Positions 27,724 through 37,038 are shown, counted from the first letter of the stretch. The stretch is DNA of 64,000 nucleotides from Enterobacter asburiae (GCF_007035645.1 NZ_AP019632.1:1922001-1986000); one strand, 5' to 3'. Program-made: numbers and translations. Notes: a model not told the origin generated them from the letters alone.

Positions 27724-28560
27724 GTGTCGCGTTTATTCACGTCAGCCCGTCGGCGGCTATATCATTTTTTATTCGATCCTGAAACGGTTTCCGGGCGACG
27801 CTTCGAAGGTCTGTGCGGTTTATTTGCGCTCCTCAGCGTGGTAGTCATCTTTATTGAATCGGGTGCCGGGACGCAATACCACCTGACGTTTGACGAATGG
27901 CATATCTTTGTCTGGCTTGAGCTGGCGATCACCCTGGTCTTTACCGCTGAATATCTCCTCCGGGTAATAGCCTGGCCCAATCCGGCCAGATATGTTTTCA
28001 GCTTCTGGGGATTTATCGATTTAGCCACCATCCTGCCGCTCTATGTCATGTGGCTGTGGCCGGAGATCAGCCAGAGTTATGTCTTTGCCTGGCGCGCGAT
28101 GCGCGTGATTCGGGTATTACGTATTCTGAAATTGCTGCGTTTTATGCCGTCATTACGCGTGTTCTGGAGTGCGATCGTCAGCGCCCGGCATCAGCTTATT
28201 TTGTTCTACTCGTTTATTGCCATCGTCATGATTGTTTTTGGCGCGCTGATGTATTTAATAGAAGGGCCCAAATATGGCTTTACGACGCTCAATGCGTCCG
28301 TCTACTGGGCTATTGTGACCGTCACCACCGTGGGCTACGGTGATATTACGCCCCATACGCCACTGGGGCGCATCGTGGCGTCCGTGCTGATTTTGATTGG
28401 CTATTCGGTAATTGCGATCCCGACGGGACTTATTACCACACATATGAGCAGCGCCTTCCAGAACCGCAAGCAGCAGCGCAAGTGTCCTCATTGCCAGCAG
28501 GGCGAACATGAACACAGCGCGCGGTTTTGTTACCGCTGCGGCAGTGAATTGCCGGAGTAA
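27724..28560 (+). CDS. Voltage-sensor type potassium channel with C-terminal zinc ribbon
   Basis: A 278-residue six-segment ion channel. The fourth segment has a textbook S4 sensor, with basic residues every third position (R124, R127, R130, R133, K136, R139). The pore contains the potassium filter TVGYGD (202-207). The tail is unusual: CPHC (254-257) and CYRC (269-272) form a four-cysteine zinc ribbon. It is unlike E. coli Kch, which carries an RCK domain. I chose GTG 27724, with GAGG five bases upstream, over ATG 27694, which lies in the opp terminator. It sits where K-12 has no gene between oppF and yciU. Gating and role are unknown. Confidence 0.88.
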   Translation: MSRLFTSARRRLYHFLFDPETVSGRRFEGLCGLFALLSVVVIFIESGAGTQYHLTFDEWHIFVWLELAITLVFTAEYLLRVIAWPNPARYVFSFWGFIDLATILPLYVMWLWPEISQSYVFAWRAMRVIRVLRILKLLRFMPSLRVFWSAIVSARHQLILFYSFIAIVMIVFGALMYLIEGPKYGFTTLNASVYWAIVTVTTVGYGDITPHTPLGRIVASVLILIGYSVIAIPTGLITTHMSSAFQNRKQQRKCPHCQQGEHEHSARFCYRCGSELPE

Positions 28561-28562
28561 AT

Positions 28563-28590
28563 AAAAAAGGCTGCAATCGCAGCCTTTTTT
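28563..28590. terminator. Bidirectional terminator between the channel gene and yciU
   Basis: AAAAAAGGCTGC (28563-28574), loop AATC, GCAGCCTTTTTT (28579-28590): a symmetric stem with A and T flanks serving both convergent genes. Confidence 0.93.
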
Positions 28591-28591
28591 A

Positions 28592-28954
<363 letters not shown>

Positions 28955-30415
28955 TTACAGCAACGGACTAAAGAAGTAAAACAGTCGTTCGGCAATTCTC
29001 TGCCACATCGGACGTTTTACCCACAGTCTGGCATCCAGCAGCCGCGAGCGGGAGATATAATCATCCTGCACCGCCGCAAGGTCGCCGCCAAAGCCGGCAT
29101 CATCAATGACCAGCGTGATTTCAAAGTTAAGCCACAGGCTGCGCATATCCAGGTTGACCGTGCCCACCAGGCTCAGCTCACCGTCGACAAGAACGCTCTT
29201 GGTGTGGAGCAATCCGCCTTCAAACTGATAAATTTTTACCCCTGCGGCCAGCAGTTCGCTGAAGAATGCCCGGCTGGCCCAGCCCACCAGTAGGGAGTCA
29301 TTTTTGCGTGGCAAAATGATGCTCACATCGACACCGCGCTGCGCGGCGGTACAGATCGCGTGCAGGAGGTCGTCGCTGGGGACAAAGTAGGGCGTCGTCA
29401 TGATCAGATATTCACGCGCCGAGTAGGTTGCCGTCAGCAGCGCCTGATGGATTAAGTCCTCCGGGAAGCCTGGCCCGGAAGCAATGGTATGAATAGTGTG
29501 ACCGCTCGCCTCTTCAAACGGCATAATATTGCCGTCCGGCGGTGGCGGCAGGATACGCTTGCCGGTTTCAATCTCCCAGTCGCAGGAATACACGATGCCC
29601 ATCGAGGTGGCAATCGGCCCCTCCATTCGTGCCATCAAATCAACCCATTGACCTACGCCAGAGTCCTGTTTGAAGAAGCGCGGGTCAACCATATTCATGC
29701 TGCCGGTGTAGGCAATATAGTTATCGATCATGATCATTTTGCGATGCTGACGGAGATCCATCCTGCGCAGAAACACGCGCAGGAGATTTACCTTCAGCGC
29801 TTCAACCACTTCGATCCCGGCATTACGCATCATGCCCGCCCAGGGGCTACGGAAAAATGCCACGCTACCCGCGGAGTCAAGCATCAGGCGGCAGTGAATG
29901 CCGCGCCGCGCGGCGGCCATCAGCGATTCAGCGACCTGGTCAGCCATCCCGCCGGGCTGCCAGATATAAAAAACCATCTCGATATTATGACGAGCCAGCT
30001 GAATATCGCGGATTAACGCCTGCATGACGTCGTCGGACGAGGTCAGCAGCTGCAGTTGATTGCCCTTAACGCCGCCAATCCCCTGACGGCGCTCGCACAG
30101 CTTAAACAGTGAGGAGGCGACGCTGCTGTTCTCCTCGGCAAAAATATGTTTGCAGGCTTTAAGGTCGTTCAGCCACTTCGCGGTGGAGGGCCACATGGCG
30201 CGGGCCCGCTCGGCGCGGCGTTTACCCAGATGAAGCTCACCGAAAGAGAGATAGGCAATAATTCCCACCAGCGGGAGGATATAAATGATCAGAAGCCAGG
30301 CCATGGCAGAGGGTACGGCTCTGCGCTTCATCAGGATGCGTAATGTCACACCCGCGATTAACAGCCAGTATCCCAAAATGACCAGCCAACTCACCACGGT
30401 GTAGAAGGTTGTCAT
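28955..30415 (-). CDS. clsA: Cardiolipin synthase A
   Basis: A 486-residue inner membrane enzyme of the phospholipase D superfamily that condenses two phosphatidylglycerols to cardiolipin and glycerol. Two N-terminal membrane segments (about 5-60) precede two HKD-type catalytic motifs. The first is in [18 protein letters not shown] and the second in [18 protein letters not shown]. Length matches E. coli ClsA exactly. Confidence 0.97.
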   Translation of the reverse strand: MTTFYTVVSWLVILGYWLLIAGVTLRILMKRRAVPSAMAWLLIIYILPLVGIIAYLSFGELHLGKRRAERARAMWPSTAKWLNDLKACKHIFAEENSSVASSLFKLCERRQGIGGVKGNQLQLLTSSDDVMQALIRDIQLARHNIEMVFYIWQPGGMADQVAESLMAAARRGIHCRLMLDSAGSVAFFRSPWAGMMRNAGIEVVEALKVNLLRVFLRRMDLRQHRKMIMIDNYIAYTGSMNMVDPRFFKQDSGVGQWVDLMARMEGPIATSMGIVYSCDWEIETGKRILPPPPDGNIMPFEEASGHTIHTIASGPGFPEDLIHQALLTATYSAREYLIMTTPYFVPSDDLLHAICTAAQRGVDVSIILPRKNDSLLVGWASRAFFSELLAAGVKIYQFEGGLLHTKSVLVDGELSLVGTVNLDMRSLWLNFEITLVIDDAGFGGDLAAVQDDYISRSRLLDARLWVKRPMWQRIAERLFYFFSPLL

Positions 30416-30559
30416 AGGTAAAAAAATCCTTTTGAAAGCGTATTGTTATGAGTGTACGCATCAGGATTCATCTGGCAAATAAAAACGCCAGGTAAAAGCG
30501 CTGGTTTGCTGCCGGGTTGGGTTTATAATGGCGACTCTGTAAGTTAAAGAGTTGTAGAC

Positions 30560-30733
30560 ATGAAGCGCAGTAGAACAGAAGTAGGGCGCTGGCGCATGTT
30601 GCGACAGGTGAGTCGTCGCAAGGCTCGTTGGCTGGAAGCACAATCCCGCCGCAATATGCGTATTCACGCCATCAGAAAATGTGGATTGACCAGACACCGC
30701 AATGCGTTGCTGTTCGCAGTCCAGGATATCTGA
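30560..30733 (+). CDS. yciY: Small basic protein YciY
   Basis: A 57-residue protein starting MKRSRTEVGRWRMLRQVSRR, rich in arginine and lysine, with an IRKCGLTRHRNALLFAV ending. It matches E. coli YciY in length, sequence and position just beyond cls on the opposite strand. No function is known to me. The ribosome site is weak. A GC-rich hairpin without a T run follows (30742-30761). Confidence 0.88.
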   Translation: MKRSRTEVGRWRMLRQVSRRKARWLEAQSRRNMRIHAIRKCGLTRHRNALLFAVQDI

Positions 30734-30842
30734 AACCATGAGGGCACCGTAACGGGTGCCCGCTGATATTATAGCGTCTGATTTTTTAGGAATAGCGTAT
30801 TTGCAGCGATATTCCTGTTGTGTTTAGCAAAAGGAGGGAGAA

Positions 30843-31478
30843 GTGTTTGCGGAGTTTGGCGTACTGAATTTCTGGACGTATGTTGTCGGCGCGTTTTTTA
30901 TCGTGCTGGTGCCAGGGCCGAATACCCTGTTTGTGCTCAAAACCGGGATCGGTCACGGCGTTAAAAAAGGGTATCTTGCCGCCACGGGCGTATTTATCGG
31001 CGATGCGGTGCTGATGTTTCTGGCCTGGGCGGGCGTCGCGGCATTAATCCAGACCACGCCGGTATTGTTTAATATCGTGCGCTATCTCGGGGCTTTCTAT
31101 CTGCTCTGGCTGGGCGGCAAAATGCTCTGGTCGGTGGTGAACCGCCAGAAAAACGCGAATGAGAGCGGCCCCGAACCAGCCAGTATGATCATGAAACGTT
31201 CGCTGGTATTAAGCCTGACCAATCCCAAAGCGATTCTGTTCTACGTATCGTTCTTCGTTCAGTTCATTGACGTGAATGCACAGAGCACTGGAACTTCTTT
31301 CCTGATCCTCGCGACGACGCTGGAGTTGATAAGCTTTATGTACATGAGCTTCCTGATCTTCTCCGGCGCGTTTGTCACGCGTTATCTGAAAACGAAAAAG
31401 AAACTGGCAAAGCTGGGGAACGGGCTGATAGGGCTGCTGTTTGTCGGGTTTGCGGCGAGGCTAGCGTCGCTGCATTGA
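30843..31478 (+). CDS. leuE: Leucine efflux protein LeuE (LysE/RhtB family)
   Basis: A 211-residue amino acid exporter with six predicted membrane segments and the RhtB-family signature [11 protein letters not shown] near residue 25. The sequence tracks E. coli LeuE (formerly YeaS), which exports leucine and some analogues under Lrp control. The start is GTG 30843 with AAAGGAGGGAGAA upstream. In K-12 leuE lies far away; here it occupies the interval where K-12 carries kch. Confidence 0.9.
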   Translation: MFAEFGVLNFWTYVVGAFFIVLVPGPNTLFVLKTGIGHGVKKGYLAATGVFIGDAVLMFLAWAGVAALIQTTPVLFNIVRYLGAFYLLWLGGKMLWSVVNRQKNANESGPEPASMIMKRSLVLSLTNPKAILFYVSFFVQFIDVNAQSTGTSFLILATTLELISFMYMSFLIFSGAFVTRYLKTKKKLAKLGNGLIGLLFVGFAARLASLH

Positions 31479-31485
31479 TGGTTTG

Positions 31486-31509
31486 AAAGGCTCCTGAGGG
31501 AGCTTTTTT
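31486..31509 (+). terminator. leuE terminator
   Basis: GCTCC (31490-31494) pairs with GGAGC (31499-31503), flanked by AAA on the left and six T residues to 31509. Confidence 0.75.
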
Positions 31510-31516
31510 ATTATGT

Positions 31517-31555
31517 TTGACAACCCCTCATTGGTTAGTTGTATAGTGCAACTAA
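31517..31555 (+). promoter_or_regulatory. MarR/GNAT gene promoter with overlapping operator
   Basis: TTGACA (31517-31522) serves as -35 with a -10 such as TTGTAT (31539-31544, 16-base spacing). A perfect inverted repeat, TTAGTTG (31535-31541) and CAACTAA (31549-31555) with a seven-base centre, covers the -10. MarR proteins bind this kind of short palindrome, so autorepression is likely. The operator role is inferred. Confidence 0.7.
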
Positions 31556-31571
31556 ATGATGAGGGCACAAC

Positions 31572-32525
31572 ATGCACAGCGAAACCCCGGTAGTCAGTGT
31601 TATTCGACGTTCCTCGCGCCTGATGGTGCGAGAGTTAGGTTTTATGGCCTCGACCCTGGCCTCAACGAATTACTCACCGTCCACCGTCCATACCCTGGTC
31701 GAAATAGCCCTACGCAAAGAGATGACGGCGAGTCAGCTGGTGCAGCTGCTGGGCCTGGATAAATCCAGCGTCAGCCGGATGCTGGCTCGCCTGATTGCTG
31801 CGGGCGAACTCGAGGAAGTGACTTCACCTGAAGATGCGAGAGCGAAGAGCCTCAGGCTGACCGCGAAAGGCCATGAGACGGTCAGTAAAATTAATACCTT
31901 TAGCAATGATCGCGTGGTCTCAGCAATAAAGAGTCTGGCTCCTGCGCAGCAGCAGACCATTTCTGAAGGACTCTCCCTTTATGCCAACGCGCTGCTGGCG
32001 TGCCGTGAGACGGGTAGCGACATGCGCCCCGACGAGCTCACGATAGTGCAGGGAGATATTCCCGGCATGATTGGCCGTGTCGCGGAGATGCACGGGATCT
32101 ATTACGCGCGCGAGCATCATTTTGGCCGTTTTTTTGAGGCCAAAGTGGCTACGGGAGTTGCGGAATTTAGTGACCGCCTGGATAAGCCATGCAACCAGAT
32201 CTGGCTGGCGGTGATGAACGGCAGGATAGTGGGGTCAGTGGCGATAGATGGCGAGGATTTAGCCCCGGGTGAAGCCCATCTGCGCTGGTTTATTCTCGAC
32301 GATGGCTGCCGGGGACACGGGGTGGGGAAAAAACTGCTGACCGAAGCGATGCGCTTTTGCGACAGCGTAGGTTTCTCTGCCGTGCATCTCTGGACATTCA
32401 ATAAGCTGACCGCCGCACGACGTTTATACGAATCGTTTGGATTTACGCTCGTTAAAGAGTGGGAGGGCGATCAGTGGGGAACCCTTATAACGGAGCAGCA
32501 GTTTACCCGGCGCAGAGACGCGTAA
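31572..32525 (+). CDS. MarR-type winged helix/GNAT acetyltransferase fusion
   Basis: A 317-residue two-domain protein. The N-terminal half (about 1-145) is a MarR winged helix-turn-helix, with MTASQLVQLLGLDKSSVSRMLARL as the recognition region and EDARAKSLRLTAKG as the wing. The C-terminal half (about 155-310) is a GNAT acetyltransferase with the acetyl-CoA loop CRGHGVGKKLL and the tail NKLTAARRLYESFGF. Such fusions occur in many bacteria; targets are mostly unknown. It may acetylate a small molecule whose analogue relieves repression, but that is speculation. A palindromic operator lies in its own promoter. Confidence 0.88.
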   Translation: MHSETPVVSVIRRSSRLMVRELGFMASTLASTNYSPSTVHTLVEIALRKEMTASQLVQLLGLDKSSVSRMLARLIAAGELEEVTSPEDARAKSLRLTAKGHETVSKINTFSNDRVVSAIKSLAPAQQQTISEGLSLYANALLACRETGSDMRPDELTIVQGDIPGMIGRVAEMHGIYYAREHHFGRFFEAKVATGVAEFSDRLDKPCNQIWLAVMNGRIVGSVAIDGEDLAPGEAHLRWFILDDGCRGHGVGKKLLTEAMRFCDSVGFSAVHLWTFNKLTAARRLYESFGFTLVKEWEGDQWGTLITEQQFTRRRDA

Positions 32526-32534
32526 CTTCCACCA

Positions 32535-32557
32535 TAAAAAAGGCTCCTTTCGGAGCC
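32535..32557 (-). terminator. yciI terminator
   Basis: GGCTCC (32542-32547), loop TTTC, GGAGCC (32552-32557), with an A run on the left giving a T run on the minus strand. It ends yciI and may also slow the convergent MarR/GNAT transcript. Confidence 0.85.
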
Positions 32558-32566
32558 GCTTTGGTA

Positions 32567-32863
32567 TCAGAACACTTTCTTATACGGTCGAACCGTTACT
32601 TTCGCATATACACCTGCGGCAACATACGGATCTGCGTCAGCCCATGCCTGAGCGCTTTCCTGAGATTCAAACTCAGCAATCACTGTGGAACCGGCAAAAC
32701 CGGCGGCGCCCGGATCGTTGCTGTCTACTGCAGGCATTGGGCCGGCGGTCAGTAAACGGCCTTCATCCTGGAGCAGCTGCAAACGTGCCAGATGCGCAGG
32801 GCGCACAGCCTGGCGTTTTTCGAGCGAATCAGCAACATCTTCAGAGTAAATCACGTAAAACAC
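32567..32863 (-). CDS. yciI: YCII-family protein YciI
   Basis: A 98-residue single-domain YCII protein (dimeric alpha-beta barrel fold related to muconolactone isomerase). The conserved histidine-aspartate pair is visible as H24 in RPAHLARLQ and D34 in [10 protein letters not shown]. Homologues include a dehydrochlorinase and Haemophilus YciI, but the reaction here is unknown. It begins with GTG 32863 preceded by AAGGAG. It is divergent from tonB, as in E. coli. Confidence 0.93.
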   Translation of the reverse strand: MFYVIYSEDVADSLEKRQAVRPAHLARLQLLQDEGRLLTAGPMPAVDSNDPGAAGFAGSTVIAEFESQESAQAWADADPYVAAGVYAKVTVRPYKKVF

Positions 32864-33017
32864 GGCGAAGCTCCTTAACCGGTAAAAGTGTCAGTTACGT
32901 TATGTTAAAGGGCAAACGACTGCAATGTAAAATAAAAACAATGTTAATACCCTGATCTGAATGCGCCTTTTTTGGCCTCTTATGCGCTAAAGTTGCGCCA
33001 GAGCAAAGTGTCTTATT

Positions 33018-33042
33018 GAATATGATTGCTATTTGCATTTAA
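33018..33042 (+). promoter_or_regulatory. Putative Fur box upstream of tonB
   Basis: GAATATGATTGCTATTTGC and the adjoining ATTTAA resemble a Fur box (alternating GATAAT-like hexamers) and match the sequence I recall from E. coli tonB. It implies iron repression of tonB. Confidence 0.55.
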
Positions 33043-33083
33043 AATCAGTGTTCGGTTTTTTAACGTTGATGATTATGACTTCG

Positions 33084-33806
33084 ATGACCCTTGATTTACC
33101 TCGCCGCTTCCCCTGGCCGACGCTGCTTTCTGTCGTGATTCACGGTGCTGTTGTGGCGGGTTTGCTGTATACCTCGGTTCATCAGGTTATTGAAATGCCC
33201 GCGCCCGCGCAGCCGATTTCGGTGACGATGGTATCGCCAGCGGATCTCGAACCGCCGCAGGCTGCACCTCCGCCACCGCAGCCGGTGGCTGAACCTGAGC
33301 CAGAGCCCGAGCCTGTTCCGCCGCCACCGAAGGAAGCGCCGGTGGTGATCCACAAGCCTGAACCGAAGCCAAAACCTAAGCCGAAGCCAAAACCGGTGAA
33401 GAAGGTCGAGGAGCGTCCGAAACGCGAGGAACGTCCGGTTGAACCACGTGCGACCCAGACGGTCGAGAATGCGGCGCCTTCGCGTCCGGTGATGAATAAC
33501 ACCGCAACCGCGCCTAAGCCGACAGTCAGTGCCCCCGCGGGCCCGCGCGCACTGAGTCGCAACCAGCCTCAGTATCCGGCGCGGGCGCAGGCCTTACGTA
33601 TTGAAGGCCGCGTACGGGTTAAATTTGACGTCACTGCCGATGGCCGCGTGGATAACGTGGAAATCTTGTCCGCTCAGCCTTCCAATATGTTTGAGCGCGA
33701 AGTGAAATCGGCGATGCGCAGATGGCGCTATGAAGCCGGAAAACCGGGCAGCGGACTGATTGTGAATATTGTTTTCCGCCTGAACGGCGGGGCGCAGATG
33801 GAATAA
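33084..33806 (+). CDS. tonB: Energy-transducing protein TonB
   Basis: A 240-residue protein that couples the inner membrane proton gradient (via ExbBD) to outer membrane siderophore and B12 receptors. It has an N-terminal cytoplasmic stub and anchor (about 1-33) and a proline-rich spacer with Glu-Pro repeats followed by Lys-Pro repeats (about 60-115). The C-terminal domain contains the Q160-type region SRNQPQYPARAQ and RRWRYEAGKPG. I chose the ATG at 33084 (MTLDLPRRFPWPTL); starts slightly upstream in frame are possible. Confidence 0.96.
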   Translation: MTLDLPRRFPWPTLLSVVIHGAVVAGLLYTSVHQVIEMPAPAQPISVTMVSPADLEPPQAAPPPPQPVAEPEPEPEPVPPPPKEAPVVIHKPEPKPKPKPKPKPVKKVEERPKREERPVEPRATQTVENAAPSRPVMNNTATAPKPTVSAPAGPRALSRNQPQYPARAQALRIEGRVRVKFDVTADGRVDNVEILSAQPSNMFEREVKSAMRRWRYEAGKPGSGLIVNIVFRLNGGAQME

Positions 33807-33836
33807 AAAAAGCCTCCTGATGGAGGCTTTTTTTTG
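33804..33836. terminator. Bidirectional terminator between tonB and yciA
   Basis: AGCCTCC (33811-33817) pairs with GGAGGCT (33822-33828), with a seven-A run on the left and eight T residues on the right. It serves convergent tonB and yciA. Confidence 0.93.
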
Positions 33837-33844
33837 CCTGTCGA

Positions 33845-34240
33845 TCAGGCCTGCGGAAGTTGACGAGGTTTTCCCTCGCTATCGACTGCAACATAAATAA
33901 ACAGCGCTTCAGTGGCCTTATAACGCTGTCCAATGGGTTCAGAAGAGACTTTCTTAACCCACACTTCGATGTTGATTGAAATAGAGGTGTTGCCGCGTTT
34001 GACGCAGCGCGCGTAGCAGCAAACCACATCTCCCACCGCAACCGGGCGCAGGAAGGTCATGCCGTCCACTCGCACAGTCACCACGCGCCCGTGGGCAATC
34101 TCTTTAGCCAGAATTGCGCCGCCCATATCCATCTGCGACATCAGCCAGCCGCCAAAAATATCGCCATTGGCATTGGTGTCAGCGGGCATTGCCAGTGTGC
34201 GTAAAACCAGTTCGCCCTGCGGGGCGTTAGTTGTTGTCAT
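33845..34240 (-). CDS. yciA: Acyl-CoA thioesterase YciA
   Basis: A 131-residue hotdog-fold thioesterase that hydrolyses a broad range of acyl-CoAs. The signature NANGDIFGGWLMSQMD holds the catalytic aspartate region, and VRVDGMTFLRPVAVGD is the conserved strand. It is third in a leftward series yciC-yciB-yciA and probably co-transcribed with them. Confidence 0.95.
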   Translation of the reverse strand: MTTTNAPQGELVLRTLAMPADTNANGDIFGGWLMSQMDMGGAILAKEIAHGRVVTVRVDGMTFLRPVAVGDVVCCYARCVKRGNTSISINIEVWVKKVSSEPIGQRYKATEALFIYVAVDSEGKPRQLPQA

Positions 34241-34344
34241 TGTTTTAACTCGTAACGGAAGACTTCAGGCGGGATGCTACTATGATTTCACAGCGGAGAG
34301 AATAGACCAGAACGCCTGTCGTAGACGTTCTGGTCAGTCATTAA

Positions 34345-34884
34345 TCAGTGCTTGTCGTCCTGCGGCATGTGGCGATAGATGTATACGCCGCTTAACAGCG
34401 TGAAGATAAGCGTCAGCGCGGTCAGGCCGAAGACCTTAAAGTTGACCCAGATATTCTGCGGCAGCCAGAAGGCAATATAGATATTGGCAAGACCACAGAG
34501 AATAAAGAAGACCGCCCAGGCGATATTTAGACGGGACCAGACTTCCTGAGGCAGCGTCAGCTCTTTGCCCAGCATGCGCTGGATCAGCGGCTTTTTCATG
34601 ACCCACTGGCTAATTAACAATGCGCCCGCAAACAGCGCGTAAATAACGGTCACTTTCCACTTAATAAATTCATCATTGTGGAAGAACAGAGTCAGCCCGC
34701 CGAATACGGCGACCAGGACGAAGGTAACCAGCGCCATTTTTTCGACTTTACGATAGCGAACCCAGCTGTAGATGAGTACAACAGCGGTCGCAACGATCAG
34801 CGCAGTGGTCGCGGCATAAATATCGTACAGCTTATAAAAAGCAAAAAAGACCACGAGCGGTAAAAAATCAAGAAACTGCTTCAT
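34345..34884 (-). CDS. yciB: Inner membrane protein YciB (septation protein A family)
   Basis: A 179-residue polytopic protein with five likely membrane segments, starting [18 protein letters not shown]. The family includes Shigella IspA (intracellular septation). In E. coli, YciB links envelope synthesis and cell division factors and has been tied to membrane homeostasis. The ATG at 34884 gives the exact family length; the frame continues upstream but overlaps yciC and is not used. Confidence 0.95.
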   Translation of the reverse strand: MKQFLDFLPLVVFFAFYKLYDIYAATTALIVATAVVLIYSWVRYRKVEKMALVTFVLVAVFGGLTLFFHNDEFIKWKVTVIYALFAGALLISQWVMKKPLIQRMLGKELTLPQEVWSRLNIAWAVFFILCGLANIYIAFWLPQNIWVNFKVFGLTALTLIFTLLSGVYIYRHMPQDDKH

Positions 34885-34940
34885 TCTGTGATTCCATCTT
34901 CTGAGCGGGGCGGGAGGCAGCGATGCCGCCCGCCTCAGGA

Positions 34941-35684
34941 TTACTGACGAATTAACATATACAGGCGGAACAGATAGACCAGCAGTACCGCTGAAATCAG
35001 GTTGCTCAGCGTATTCGCCACTACCGCACCAACATTTGGCGTTAATACCGCAAAATTCGGTGCAAACAACAGCAGGAGCGTTTTGGCGAGCAGCCAGCCG
35101 ATCACGGCGGGAGCCACCAGACGCATATTCGCCCATGCCAGTCTGATGCTGCTGCGCATCGCGGTAAAAATCCCCATCTTATCTTGCACGACCATCACAG
35201 GCGCAAATGAGAGCACGATAGCCAGTAATACGCCCGGCACCACGACCAGCATAATCCCCATTTGCACCAGCATGGTGGTTAAAAAGATCAGGATAAACAG
35301 CTTAGGTAAGACTGGCGCACTCGCACCAATCGCCCGTAAGGCGCTGACCCGGTGACCCGCCGAGACCAGCTGAATCATCAGCAAAACGCCGCCCGCCAGA
35401 ACCGCATTACCGATCAGGCCCGAGAACGTGGACGCGGCAGACGCCCGCAGCAGAATTTGCTGCTGCTCCGGCGTCATGTTTTGCACCAGTTCAAACAGCC
35501 CCACGCTTCCGGCAAGATGGTCGCCCTGGCTCAGGCTGGCAATCTGTTCTTCACTCGGTGAGAAGGCATGGCCCAGCACCACCGTGATAAAGGCACATAG
35601 CAACGCGATCAGTAAAAAGGTTATGAACTGATTGCGGAAAAAGTTTCCCGTGTCACGGTAGACAGACTTCGCCGTGATAGACAT
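34941..35684 (-). CDS. yciC: Inner membrane protein YciC (UPF0259)
   Basis: A 247-residue protein with about six membrane segments, starting [20 protein letters not shown]. Family function is unresolved. The ATG at 35684 is preceded by CAAGGAGAG and gives the family length; the longer frame upstream enters the YkgJ gene. It leads the yciCBA series. Confidence 0.94.
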   Translation of the reverse strand: MSITAKSVYRDTGNFFRNQFITFLLIALLCAFITVVLGHAFSPSEEQIASLSQGDHLAGSVGLFELVQNMTPEQQQILLRASAASTFSGLIGNAVLAGGVLLMIQLVSAGHRVSALRAIGASAPVLPKLFILIFLTTMLVQMGIMLVVVPGVLLAIVLSFAPVMVVQDKMGIFTAMRSSIRLAWANMRLVAPAVIGWLLAKTLLLLFAPNFAVLTPNVGAVVANTLSNLISAVLLVYLFRLYMLIRQ

Positions 35685-35709
35685 GCACTCTCCTTGAGTA
35701 TTGCAGGTG

Positions 35710-36114
35710 TTAATTAGCCGGCAATTGTACACCGGATGCACCTGCTGTGGCAGCATCAAGGCTTGTATGGAAAAGCATATCTTTGTAAAGCGGCGGTAAT
35801 CCAACGCGCGCCCGGGCGCGATTGCAGGCTTCGTTGACCTGGCCATCTTCCCCCGACATGGCAAATTCCCGACACGGGCTGGGCCGATCCTCATAAATGG
35901 AACACCGGGTAGAGACCCCGGGCTCACCCTGTAGCGCTACGCAGCGGGCCTGCTTTTGGTTTGTGCCGCTCATGCAGCGCAGAAAGGGCGTTAACGGCTC
36001 AGTAAGATGAACCGGAACGGTACCGCCGCCATCGCTGGCTTCGGCCCAGTAGAAAGAGACTCGAAAATACGCACAACAGGCTCCGCACGTCATGCACGGG
36101 TTAATGTCACTCAT
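35710..36114 (-). CDS. YkgJ-family cysteine cluster protein
   Basis: A 134-residue protein with the cluster motif [11 protein letters not shown] (C7, C10, C13, C14). Later cysteines lie in [26 protein letters not shown] and EACNRAR, the pattern of the CxxCxxCC family (formerly Fe/Zn cluster, PF03692). The family is thought to bind a metal or iron-sulfur centre; its biochemical role is undefined. It lies upstream of yciC on the same strand, with 25 bases between them, so the two may be co-transcribed. Confidence 0.87.
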   Translation of the reverse strand: MSDINPCMTCGACCAYFRVSFYWAEASDGGGTVPVHLTEPLTPFLRCMSGTNQKQARCVALQGEPGVSTRCSIYEDRPSPCREFAMSGEDGQVNEACNRARARVGLPPLYKDMLFHTSLDAATAGASGVQLPAN

Positions 36115-36278
36115 GGCACACCTGCAAAAGAAGAACGCATCAAATCAACTTGTGAGAGCGATAAATTATCCAGCCGTCAGAGGAAGAGCAAGAGGGGGAA
36201 AAGGGAAAATTTTGTAACCGTGAAATGCCAAAAATTGACATGGAAACAACTTATCGCTTTTGGATGTGTAACAAAAAA

Positions 36279-36360
36279 TTAATCCAGATCAATGAATGTT
36301 AAGTTACTGGTTTTAATGTGATCTGTAGCAGATCACTTATTACTCATTTGTGAGTATATT
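36279..36360 (+). promoter_or_regulatory. ompW upstream region: FNR-like box and two palindromes
   Basis: An FNR-like box with one mismatch, TTAAT-CCAG-ATCAA, is at 36279-36292. A perfect 8-3-8 palindrome, GTGATCTGTAGCAGATCAC, is at 36318-36336, and a 6-4-6 palindrome, TACTCA TTTG TGAGTA, at 36341-36356. The second runs into the -10 candidate TATATT (36355-36360). The first palindrome would be centred near -40. FNR control of ompW is known in E. coli; the factor for the palindromes is not identified. Confidence 0.6.
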
Positions 36361-36396
36361 CTCATCCGCGATTAAAACCACAACGATGGAGCGGAT

Positions 36397-37029
36397 ATGA
36401 AAAAATTAGCGGTGGCAGCCCTTGTATTAAGCAGTCTCTCTGGCGGCGCGTATGCGCATGAAGCAGGCGAATTCTTTATTCGTGCCGGTTCGGCTACGGT
36501 TCGCCCGACTGAAGGATCGGATAACGTGCTGGGTATGGGCGGTTTTAACGTCAGTAATAACACCCAGTTAGGGTTAACGTTCACCTATATGGCGACGGAA
36601 AACGTTGGTGTTGAGCTTCTGGCTGCAACGCCGTTCCGTCATCGCGTGGGTCTGGGCGCAACCGGTGATATCGCTACGGTTCACCATTTACCGCCAACGC
36701 TGATGGCGCAATGGTACTTTGGCGATGCCAGCAGCAAGGTGCGTCCTTATATTGGCGCCGGTGTGAACTACACCACCTTCTTTGACGAGAAGTTTAACGA
36801 TACCGGTAAAGAGGCCGGTCTGACTGACCTCAGCCTGAAAGATTCCTGGGGCATGGCGGGGCAGGTCGGTCTGGACTATCTGATTAACCGCGACTGGTTG
36901 ATTAACGCCTCGGTCTGGTACATGGATATTGATACGGACGTACGCTTCAAGGCGGGCGGTCAGCAGCAAAGTATCAATACTCGCCTGGATCCATGGGTGT
37001 TTATGTTCTCTGCGGGTTATCGTTTCTGA
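36397..37029 (+). CDS. ompW: Outer membrane protein OmpW
   Basis: A 210-residue eight-stranded beta-barrel with a hydrophobic channel. A signal peptide spans residues 1-20 (MKKLAVAALVLSSLSGGAYA, then HEAGE). Typical OmpW segments are FIRAGSATVRPTEGS, the PPTLMAQWYFGD region and the C-terminal FSAGYRF ending in phenylalanine, the BAM recognition signal. In E. coli it responds to anaerobiosis and oxidative stress and is a colicin S4 receptor. Confidence 0.97.
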   Translation: MKKLAVAALVLSSLSGGAYAHEAGEFFIRAGSATVRPTEGSDNVLGMGGFNVSNNTQLGLTFTYMATENVGVELLAATPFRHRVGLGATGDIATVHHLPPTLMAQWYFGDASSKVRPYIGAGVNYTTFFDEKFNDTGKEAGLTDLSLKDSWGMAGQVGLDYLINRDWLINASVWYMDIDTDVRFKAGGQQQSINTRLDPWVFMFSAGYRF

Positions 37030-37038
37030 TCCCCCGTC

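Noticed and set aside
36317..36337. CRP site at the ompW palindrome
   Set aside because: TGTGA and the TCACT half are separated by 11 bases rather than 6, so CRP cannot read both halves.
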